The position numbers were made by a program, and so were the translations under genes. From Callaeas wilsoni (taxonomy: Eukaryota; Chordata; Aves; Passeriformes; Callaeidae), in the NCBI GenBank assembly GCA_013398955.1, contig VWPU01011865.1, positions 1 to 64,000 on the forward strand: a DNA stretch of 64,000 nucleotides. Direction: 5' to 3'. Position 1 is the stretch's first letter. The number at the start of each line of letters is the position of its first letter. The notes beneath the pieces are model-generated. The model was not told the DNA's origin, made no database searches, and was given only the letters and a program-made list of their open reading frames with translations. Below, piece after piece: positions 32,578 through 42,215 of this stretch.

Positions 32578-35500
32578 TCAGTTTAGTTTATCAAAATACT
32601 TCAGTTTTCCAGCTGGATCTGGAATTATCTGTGCAAGAAAGAAAATTAAAATGTTAGTCAAAAACCAATGCCATGAAAACACAACAAACTATAAAGCCAG
32701 AACAGCACAGTATTTCATAGTAAGATGCTACTGCAAACTCACTAGCAACCCTGAAGAGTAATTTATCAGTTGATTTGGTACTAGTTTACTGTTCATCTCT
32801 AAAGGTACCTAACAGCAGTAGCAGAGAGATTCAACTGAATGAGGCATGAGAGAGTGCAGCCTACCAAAGGAAGAATTTCCACAGCTTGCCCCAAATGCAA
32901 GATATTTTGATAAATTAATGTCTGTAATCTAGAGGATTAGAATTTACTTACAGTTCTTCCCTTGGCCACCACACTCTCATGGCTTCCTCTGGTTTGATCT
33001 AATTAAATCAAACACATTAGAAGGCATGACTACATCTTTGAGAAAGGCTTTTTCAACTACTCTGCTCTATTACCTGCATCTTTTGCATAGAGGAGGTGGA
33101 CAATGCTTATGTATTGCTTTAGATTATGAAATTGGCAGTGTTGGAGCTGTTAAGATCAGTACTGTAAGACTTTTTTAGAAAATAGATCAATGTCATGTTA
33201 TCTAGGTGATCCTAGTTATGGAGGGCAGAAGTTTTCAGTGCCAAAATACAAATGTTGGGCCAGCCAGCCCTCTTTCACTTTGCAGCCTTAATATCCATCT
33301 TCCCCCACTATGACACTCCTCTGCTATCTTGAAAAAATTGACTCCCAGCCTCCAGTCATCCTGGGAAATTTTCACATCCAGCAAAGAAACATAGTTTAAC
33401 ATACCACTGTTTTTTACTATCAAGTATAATGCTCACTAACTCTGCTTAGAGGCTGCTGGGACCTGGTTTTTGTTGAGCCAACTCTTTAACAACAGTGCTC
33501 TGTCATCACCAGATGGTTCAGAAGGAAGCCACATGCTCAAATAAATGACAGTGATCTCATCTGAACGAGGCAGCTCAGACCTCTGGTGAAAGTTTCATTA
33601 TTCTGCTGAGGCTCGCTCTGGGCCAGGGAACGCAAACAAGTTCAATGGGTGCTTATGTGAACTCTGGCTCCTCTGCCTGCAGTCACATGGAGCCTAGGAG
33701 TAACAAAGAAGGGAGGGCAATTGCACAGCAAAGCAGTGCTCCCTGCTGGAGTGCTGGCTCCCTGCTAGGCTCTGGCACATACTATGGCATCCTGGGAACT
33801 TTTATCTTTCTTTTTTTGGGTAGTGCCCAGGATCTGCAGTAAGAACCAACCGCACCAAGAATTTATATGGACAAATAACCAAGAAGATACAATAAACTCA
33901 AGAGTTTCCAACTTTCCTCATCAGGTGTTAACAGGAAAAAAGTTCTTGATCACAAACTCACTGCTGATCAAGTCAATTTTGTTCACACACCAGGAGTTTG
34001 AAACTAGAATGTGTCTAGTGTGAGGGAAACGAGCCCCTAATGAAATCAATAGTAATCGCAAAGCTGTAACTTCAATAACACTAGATTACTCATACCTTCT
34101 CATTGAAAGTTGCTAAGATTTTGGGTTTGGCTCTAGGGGAAATGATAACTGAGTGCTTATTAGCAGTACATGCATGTTAATATAAACAGTGACTTACTGT
34201 TTCACTGCCAGGTTTCCAACCAGCAGGGCAAACTAAAAAAAAAGGGACAAAGTTAGCTGAAGTATTTTTAGGCACACTGCCTTTTGTGCACTTAATATTC
34301 TTTTTCTGACCTAGAAGTAAAACAGCATGAAGTGTCACATGTCAATATCTGAAACTATTACACGTGCAGTTTTCTTTACACATGGGATGGTGACCTAGCA
34401 GTTTCTACCTGACACCACCCACTGCTTCTGTTACCTGAAAACTGCAGATCTCTGGACGGATGCCTATGCCTTAGTTTAGTTCTTGTGCCCTTCTACACGA
34501 AGTACTGGCAAAGCAGTATCTGAGAACGAACACCTATTCTAGTAAAAACAGAAGTTTTGTAGTAAAACTCAGGTGACTACCCAGAGACCTATCTTTCTTT
34601 CTTTAAAACCAAAACTAGGGGAATTTTTTACTAAAGAAATCAGTTCAAAGATTCCTCAAGAGACTGATTTTATTTGTAGCCTTGCTTAGGAGCAAAGGGA
34701 TCACAGCATGTGCTTACCACACAGTGTGGCTGGGAGCACCTGTACAGCTGCATATTCTGGAGTGAAACGCTCATCTCTTCAGAGCTCTCCCTCTGAGGCT
34801 TCAGCCCAAGCAGTTATGCCACATTACACTGCTTTAAGACATGCTGACAGACAAAATGCCCCACATGCTAGTAGGAATTGTGGAGAACTGTTATTCTGTG
34901 CAAAGAAAGCAATCAGGTGTCTACAGAGGCTCTCCTCAATATTCATGTAAAAGCTGGGAAAAAATGTGGTATTCTGGAAACACTGCAAATCCACATTCTG
35001 TAAGCTGGCTTTTTAACTAAATGTGGGTAAATTTCCTTAGTTAGATGTGCATAGCCCAAGTATCACCATGTATCTTTTCAAGTCTGTATAGCACAGCAGA
35101 ATAGTGATTTGTACCTCATATTAAGGTACTTTCAAATGCCTGGTGACATTGAGTTGAACTGGAAGTTAAGCTGCTTTACGTGTATTCATATTTAAACAAA
35201 TCTTCAAATAAATTATTTAAAGAAATGTGAAAAGTTCACCCCATACTTGAACTGGAGGAATAAGAATTCTTGATACAAAATAATGATCTGAAGACAGTAA
35301 CTCTTTGTTGGAGAAAGATGATCACATAGCACTTATAAAGAAAACACAAGTAGTGGTGCTATAATTTCCACAGTATCACCATGTATCTTGACATGAAACA
35401 CACTCAGTTACTTGTCACAGGTCTGCACTGAATGGCACAGGACAAGGATGGCCTGCATCTCCATTGTTTTAGTATGCAAAAATGTACTGAAATATTGGGC

Positions 35501-38500
35501 CTCATTCTTCATAGCCTCATATTTTGTACAAATTTATGCTTGTGACACATGGTACATAATGCCAAAATTCAGACTGAGGAATGCTTTATGCTCTCAGTCT
35601 CGTGGATGTGAAGCAAAATGTAAATTACTATTCTAGAAACAACCTAAGGACCTGGGACCACGGAACCAAGCAGGGCAATCAAACCTCTTCAGTCACTGCA
35701 TGAGGCCAGTCCTTAATGCTACTGTGCACCTTTCCTCCAAAAAGCTACAAATACGGCTTCCAGACTAAGTAAAACAATCTTCAATATGGCAATATTTAAA
35801 AGAGCACCTTCTCCATGTTTGTCTGTGTACTGGAATGCTTGTACTAAACGAAGTGTTTCATCCACTGATCTCCCAACAGGAAGGTCATTCATTGTGATCT
35901 GTCGCAGGATTCTCTTATTGTCAATAATGAAAAGGCCTCTGTGGGAAAAAAAAAAGTGTTTGTGTGTGTTAGGAAACAGAATTAATGATAGTGTTGTTTT
36001 TATGCACTACTTTATGTCTGCTGGATGGGAGGAATTTGATCTTTGCAAACACCATATAATACTCACTATGAGTAACCTACTATTCTTTACCTGAGTATCA
36101 GATGACATGAGCTGAGCACCAGTTAAAACCAAAAAAGGATTCTTCTTTGCAGAACATAAAACTAAGCTTTGACAGGCCCTGCCAGGGGATGCTGCAGATG
36201 CTAGGGCAGTACAGGGATCCCAAAACAAACTATTCAGTTTTAGGCAAATGTATCTCTTTAGGTAACCTTAGTCTTGACTCCACATGGACTTGGGAGCTCC
36301 CTGAGTAACTGCAGTTCTGTGGAATCCTGCATATTTGCCCTGCTCTAGGTATCTGCTGATGCCTGCTGTTAAACAGGATATTAACCCTGACCCCTCTTCT
36401 GACTCATTATGAATATATTTTTTTGTGTTCTTCAGTATTTGCTACTCACCATGAATCCCCAAATAAAAGCTGGTCTAAAAGAACATTTCAAATGCTTCTT
36501 TAAATATAAAGCAGGAAGTATTACCCCAGCAAAAACCCAACCAAACTGCAACCCAGTGAAATACCTAAGTGTATGTCCTTGATCTTCCAGATACACTCCA
36601 TAATCCTTTGAAATCTGGTGTGTCAGATCAGAAAGAAGGGGAATCTTCATTGGTCCAAGTCCTCCTTGTTTACGAGGAGTATTAATCCTTTGAAGGAAAG
36701 GAAATATAGATACATTTCTCATACAGATTTATATTGCCTACACAAGTTGGAAATCACAAACTACATCAGTATGGACAGAAGGCTTTAGTGCAAGTGACGT
36801 TTTTTCTGTTCTGCACACAAAGGAGCTGAACAGTATTTGTGGCTTGAACAAAATGTTCAGTAGGTCTTTTGCAGGTTTTGGCCACATCTGTTAATGATGA
36901 CCTTTTTCTTATCAGTCGCATTTGCTTTATGCCAACGTGCTCATGAACTGGGACAATGTGAAGCATTTACTGATAGTTTCATTAATATTTTCTTTTTGTA
37001 TTTGTAGTATTTTTTGGACTGAGACATGACATACTGCAAGCAATACACATTAAACAAACTTCAAAAATAAAGGTACTTTCACACACTAGGGTTAAAATTG
37101 ATTTTAAACATTTGTGTCAATAGCATCACACTTTCACACATTATGATATACCCACATAGGCTAAAAATCTGGGGAGTACTGTTCTTCAGCTAAGATGGAA
37201 CCATGAATAACGTTTAGGGAAAGACAAGAGGAAGATACATACCATGCTAAATGAGTGAATTTTGAGTCCACAGAACATGCTACTACTTCAGTATTTATTG
37301 CTCTGAACTCTTCAATTCGGTCACTGAAGGCAATTATCTCAGTTGGACAGACAAACGTACTAGAAAATTTAAGACAAGATAAAAGTCCAATTTTCATGAG
37401 AAAGCCAGTAAATTACCTGCTTAACTTAAAATGGTGTATTTATCATAAATTATTTCAGCTTTTGCTTATTTTTATTGCTTCTTCAAATATTTAACCAAAA
37501 TGCTGCCTGACGAATCCTCCACCCTCAGACTCCAGCTTAGTCACAAATGGATTCTTTCTGAGGGCTATAAATCTATGGTTACTTTACAATCTGGATTCAG
37601 AGCTTAATCAGTTTCTTTCTTTTACACTTCACTAATATTAAATGGCTGAATTTAAGCACTATAAGCCAATTTTTTTCAGAGGATCATACTATAATTTGTT
37701 GTTACTGTGCAGGTCTGCAAGTTTTAACTAATTTGTCTGCAACTTTTTCTGCTACAGAAGAACTAAAGTAGTAAAGCTAAGGATTTTATAATATTAAAAG
37801 TAGTTATGCTGTCCTCTTTGTTTTGTGGAAAAGAATGGGACTGTGTGGATGCTGAAATGCTGTTAGCAGGGAAATTTTTTCTTCTTGCATTCATTCTGTG
37901 AGAACGTTTCCTTTGCTGTGTAAGCTATGTCAACAATAGATAGGGTTTTTGTAAATAGCATTCATATCTGGTATCTTCTGACCTTGTGTACATTATATTA
38001 GGAAAAAACATCTCTAAGTGGGTGTCTGAGACTTTGACCAATCACCCTAGGAGAAGTGTGAACACTGTTCAATCGCTTTATGGAACTAGAATATATAAAT
38101 GGTATTGTAAATTTAATAAATAATTCATTCCTCGCTCTGGACTCCTGCCTCGCTGCATCTCTGAACCCCTGCCTGGAAGCCCACAGGACTGAACCTTAAA
38201 AAGCAGAGATGTTTTCAGTCAATCAGTGAAGTTACTGCATTCTAAATAAAGGAGGTTCATGTTAAGTGCTCTTAGGATGTTACAGGATGAGCTTAAGAGG
38301 AAAATGCCACCTCTTAGATACACTATATACACTGTAGAAAAAATAGATGGGATGCTTTCTTCTATTTGCAGCACTGATTTACAGCATGAAACAGAACATA
38401 GAGTGTGCCTAACTGGGTAACTACAAAGGTGTTTTTTTTTTGTGTGGAGACACAAATTAGTGGACACAATTATTAGGACAAAGATTGTTTTGCAATTTTA

Positions 38501-40784
38501 CCAATGCATGATGAGAAAACAAATGCAAAGAATATATTTTCTTCTGTCACTCTCTTCTTCTCTCCCAAATTCTTACCAAACAAAAATACAAGACCTCAAA
38601 AAACCAGAAGAATGAATGAATTATGAATCTAGTGCAGCTGCAATCAGTCTTGGTATGTCTGTGTGCTCTTACTTACAAGTCAAGAGGATAGAAGAAGAAG
38701 ACAAGATATTTTCCTTCATAATCTGTTAACTTCAGCTCTTTAAACTCTCCATTAATGACTGCTGTTCCCTCCCAGTAAGGTGCTGGCTTGGAGACTGAAA
38801 CGCAAAGAATGTTCAATTAAAAGTCAGAATATGACAGCTGTGTTCAAACCAAGCTGTCCAAGGACAGCTGTTCTTCCTTTTGCCTGAAAAACAACCTGCA
38901 GCACACCTCCAAGACGAAACTGCTTTCCAGCTCTAAACGGGGGGTACAGAATGATGAAGAAATGAAGGCTTTAGTAGGCATAGAAAGTAAATAATTTGAC
39001 CAACTTGTGTGCGCACATGAGCCCTGTCAATCACTGATAATCAAGGCCACACAAACCTTATCTGGCCTACTGAACAAACCACGTGTGCACTGCCAGCTCA
39101 AGGCATCTGCTAGACTGAAGGGGAAGCTCTTTAATACTTCAGGTACCCTCACTGTTTTGTTAGGAACAGCTGTTTGGAACCAGAAGCACAAGATAGTTCA
39201 AATTCACATTGCTACTTTTTAGCCATGGAAACGTGTCTGGAATTCTGGTCCACAAAAAATACATGCCACAACATGTTTAGAGACGAATGCCTAAAAATGC
39301 AGCATATGTTTATTAAATTACAACTCCTAAGCAAATGTTACCTTGAAGACAGCTGTGTTTTAAAAAAGTATCCAGTTGAAAAGCATGAAATATATTTACT
39401 ACTCCTATCAGAAGGGATGAACCTTGAATTTAAAATATTAAAAATTAATCTGCCAGGTACTATTTTCATACCACTGTGAATTCTGAGACAAAGGATAGGG
39501 TATGCTGGACTTACAAGGTGATCTGAATACACTTGCCATGGCAAGGACATTGACATACATCTCCAGAAAATTAGGGAAAAGCTTCTGAGAAAAATATGTG
39601 GAGTCTTAAATATTATCTGGACAGTGCCTGAATTGTTTAGCTCTCCTTTTTTTAGGAGAACCCACAGCTGCAGAATATAGTTAGGGAGGATGTATGACAA
39701 GGACCTCCAGATTAGGAAGAAGAAGGAAAAGATATCAAACAAAATAATGCATATCTTGACCCTCTTCTAAATTAATGTAGTTGTTTTTGCAGTTATAAAC
39801 ACCTGTCTGTAATAACCTACATTGCAAAGTGAGAAAAACCCAAACAGTATTGGTTACAAATATCTTGGCTGCTTTTCCTTTTTTTTGTTTTGTTTTTGTT
39901 TTGTAGCATCTGCTTGCAAACGTTTAAAAGAGAACGTAAAGGAAAAGAACAGGACAAGAAAGAACAGCTCGGTAAAGGAAAAGGATTTCAAAGCTGTAAA
40001 TTCTGGCAGGGAAGATCATTTCTGTGTGATCTCTCAGTACTCTCTGTGCTGCAGAACGGGACACTGAGCTGGTGTCCCTGAACATCTCACAGCGATGCGA
40101 TTTACGGTGTTTGCCCCCACGTCCGTCATGTAAAGCACTTAAACCACAGCAGAGAACAGGCACAAAAGCCAGTGCCAGACCCAGCGCGGTGGCAGCGAGT
40201 TACGAGAGGTGCCCATTCATTGTTTCTGATCGCAGTGTGAGCACTAAACATTCCTGTGTGCCCCTTGAAGCGCTTCCCTGAACTCGTTCGCCATTTCTGG
40301 ACGCACAGACCTCGCTGGACGCCCGTGAGACGGCGGCGGTGCCCACGAAGGAAATGTAGGTCTCGGAGGGGCCGGTCCGCGCCCTCCCCCTCTCCCCCGC
40401 CTGCCGAGGAGGCGAGCAGAGCCGGCGCGGGCAAGGGCGGGGAGCGGGGAGCCCCGCGCGCTCCGCCTGACGTGGCACTGCCGCCGCCGCGCCCCGCGCC
40501 GCACTGCGGGCACATCCCCGCCCCGGCCCCGCCGCTCCCCGCAGCCCCTTCCCCGCCCGGCACCTACTCTTGGCCTGGCTGAGGTGCAGCGAGTGGTCGG
40601 AGACGGGCAGCCGGGCCGCCTCCCCGGGGTACACCTGCCCGCCCGCGTAGTAATGGCACTGCTCGTCCCCGCGCTGCCGCGCCGAGCGCGGCTCCTCCGC
40701 CTCCGCTTCCCCTCCCAGCGCCGCCGCCAGCACCAGCAGCAGCAGCGCGGAGCCCCGGGCCCCGGCCCCGCCGCCCGCCTCCAT
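32578..40784 (-). CDS. PRDX4: Peroxiredoxin 4, ER-resident typical 2-Cys peroxiredoxin (7 coding exons)
   Basis: Reduces hydrogen peroxide in the endoplasmic reticulum and passes oxidising equivalents to protein disulphide isomerases. Coding exons from 5': 40784-40568, 38794-38677, 37359-37243, 36687-36565, 35938-35808, 34232-34198, 32628-32578. They total 792 bases, all phases agree, giving 263 residues (human 271). Residues 1-30 form a signal peptide with the hydrophobic core [12 protein letters not shown]. Cys43, in the PRDX4-specific N-terminal extension ([16 protein letters not shown]), corresponds to the interdimer cysteine. The peroxidatic Cys116 lies in [10 protein letters not shown] and the resolving Cys237 in [13 protein letters not shown] (159-162) and the C-terminal YF (258-259) are the two motifs of the hyperoxidation-sensitive class. 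A Gly-to-Arg change occurs at residue 201 (DNKRILRQI). Intron 1 carries a solo LTR and a UPRE-like motif; intron 6 carries a candidate alternative exon. Confidence 0.97.
32952..32998 (-). CDS. PRDX4: Candidate alternative terminal exon of PRDX4 (intron 6)
   Basis: 47 bases bounded by ...TTTGATTTAATTAG| and |GTAAGTAA, with a branch-point match (TTCTAAT) about 18 bases before the acceptor. Entry is in phase 0 after exon 6 (codon 247, Thr). It encodes [16 protein letters not shown], then stop. If spliced on to exon 7 the split codon CT|A is still Leu and the next triplet is TAA, so both read-through and cassette use give the same 16-residue tail. The normal last exon also encodes exactly 16 residues ([16 protein letters not shown]). 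The similar start and identical length suggest exon duplication. The YF motif is absent. There is no expression evidence from sequence alone. Confidence 0.4.
37844..38185 (+). mobile_element. Solo LTR of an endogenous retrovirus in PRDX4 intron 1
   Basis: A 342-bp block beginning TGTGGATG and ending GCCCACA, flanked by the perfect 6-bp direct repeat GGACTG (37838-37843 and 38186-38191). Internal LTR signals in + order: a CCAAT-type box (accaatcacc, about 38038), TATAAAT (38094-38100) and AATAAA (38115-38120). TG...CA ends and a 6-bp target duplication fit a class II (ERVK-like) element. No internal viral genes are present, so it is a recombined solo LTR. It is antisense to PRDX4. Confidence 0.85.
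38192..38676. other. PRDX4: Unique part of PRDX4 intron 2
   Basis: Intron 2 runs from 37360 to 38676, between exons 2 (38677-38794) and 3 (37243-37359). Apart from the solo LTR it contains no recognised element. Correction to the LTR placement: by exon order the LTR at 37844-38185 lies in this intron 2; the intron between exons 1 and 2 is 38795-40567. Confidence 0.9.
40468..40476 (+). promoter_or_regulatory. UPRE / antioxidant-response-like motif in PRDX4 intron 1
   Basis: TGACGTGGC is an exact match to the unfolded-protein-response element (TGACGTGG/A, bound by XBP1 and ATF6) and also fits the ARE core TGACnnnGC used by NRF2. It lies about 90 bases downstream of the exon 1 donor inside the CpG island. 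Since PRDX4 acts in the ER, UPR or oxidative control is plausible but inferred. Confidence 0.4.
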
Positions 40785-40924
40785 GTCCCGCCGAGCGACT
40801 GCACGTCTCCGCGCCGCGGCGAGGGGCGGCGGCGGCGGGGAGGAGCTTGGCCCGCACACGCGTCCGATGCATGGCCTGGCCGGGCTGGGGCTCAGGGAGA
40901 CGGGTGGGGGCCCGAGGGGTTGGG

Positions 40925-41320
40925 TTTGTGCCACCCCGGGTCCGGCACAAGAACCCCAGAGTGGCACAGCCACCGCGGGTCCGGCACAGGAACCCCAGCT
41001 TGGCACAGCCACCCCGGGTCTGAGCACAGGAACCCCAGCCCGGCACAGCCACCCCCAGGCCCGGCACAGCCGCCCCAGCCCGGCACAGCCGCCCCCGGGC
41101 GCGGCGCAGCCAGCCCGGGTCCGGCACAGGAACCCCAGCCCGGCACGGCCACCCCGGGTCCGGCACAGGAACCCCAGCCCGGCACAGGAACCCCCGGGTC
41201 CGGCACAGGAGCCCCAGCCCGGCACAGGAACCCCCGGGTCTGGCACAGGAGCCCCAGCCCGGCACAGCCACCCTGGGTCCGGCACAGGAACCCCAGCCCG
41301 GCACAGCCACCCCGGGCCCT
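40925..41320. repeat. GC-rich minisatellite in the PRDX4 5' flank
   Basis: About 400 bp of imperfect tandem repeats made from two alternating units of about 19-20 bp: ggcacaggaaccccagccc and ggcacagccaccccgggtcc, giving a composite period near 39. Neighbouring copies differ by small substitutions and unit deletions. The minus strand is G-rich. Confidence 0.93.
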
Positions 41321-41777
41321 GCCCCGTCCGTGGGGCCGGGTGCTGAGCGCGGGCAGTGCCGGCGGGGCTGCGGCCTCGTGCTCCGGCCTCGGAGGAAACG
41401 GGGAATTATGTACGTGTGTAAAGAAACAGGGGAAAAGCACACATGAGTGTGGAGAGAGTGCGCACGTATCCGGAGCGTGTGATTGCAGAAGGAAACTATC
41501 GCTGTGAGAGGCTTCTCATCTGCTATCATCTCTCTTATCTGTGGCAGCCTGGGTTCTGTGGGCACGGTATCACTCGCGGTCATACCCAGCCATGCCAAGT
41601 GCAGCTTGTGCATTCTGGCCTCACGAGTACAGGAAATGCAGAAAAGGGTACTCCTTTGGGCCCAAAATCTTGAATTGTTGCCAGCTGGGCAGCAACTGGT
41701 GAATGAGCACCATGTGGTGCACATGGTGGCTGTGTAAGAGTGTGGTTAGACAGAAGTGAAATAGTAAGTGCCTTAAT

Positions 41778-42215
41778 TCATAGAATCACAAAATGGTTTG
41801 AGTTGGAAGGGACCTTTAAAGATAACCTATGCTAATACCCCAGCAATGGCAGGGTCATTTTCAATTAGATCAGGTTGCTCAGAGCCCCGTCATGCCTGAA
41901 CTTGAATGTTTCCTGGGTTGGGGCATTCACCACCTCTCTGGTCAACTTGTGCCAGTGTTTTGCCATCTTCATTGTAAAAACTTTCTTCTTTATATTTAGT
42001 CTTAATCTACTCTTTTGTAGTTTAAAACCATTACTCCTTGTCCTATCACAATAGGCCCTGCTGAAAAGTCAGTCCCCATCTTTCTTACAAGCCCCCTTTA
42101 GGTACTGGAAGGCTGTTCTAAGGTCTCCCTGGAGCCTTCTCTTCTCCAGGCTGAGCAACCCAAATGTTTAGAGAAGAGATGCTCCAGCGCTGTGATCATC
42201 TCTCTGACCAAGATG
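41778..42215 (-). mobile_element. CR1 LINE 3' fragment
   Basis: Reverse-oriented CR1 of about 440 bp: catagaatcacaaaatggtt, ttggaagggacctttaaaga, cattcaccacctctctggtc, ccattactccttgtcctatc and ggagccttctcttctccagg. It is one of the longest CR1 pieces in the window. Confidence 0.93.

Larger units (their letters stand above)
40260..41400 (-). promoter_or_regulatory. PRDX4: CpG island and promoter region of PRDX4
   Basis: Dense CpG sequence spans the start of intron 1, exon 1 and about 600 bp of 5' flank. No TATA box is evident near the inferred start. The region includes a UPRE/ARE-like motif in intron 1 and a GC-rich minisatellite 150-530 bp upstream of the initiator ATG. Long open frames on both strands here are a consequence of GC-rich repeats. 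Confidence 0.8.

Noticed and set aside
37844..38185. Placing this LTR in PRDX4 intron 1
   Set aside because: By exon coordinates it falls between exons 2 and 3, so the correct location is intron 2; where the feature call or summary says intron 1, read intron 2.
40564..41724. 386-codon minus-strand and other very long open frames across the PRDX4 promoter (also 40200-41285 minus, 40584-41507 plus)
   Set aside because: They run through the GC-rich minisatellite and CpG island, where stops are rare in every frame. Only the segment 40568-40784 (PRDX4 exon 1) has homology and splice support.
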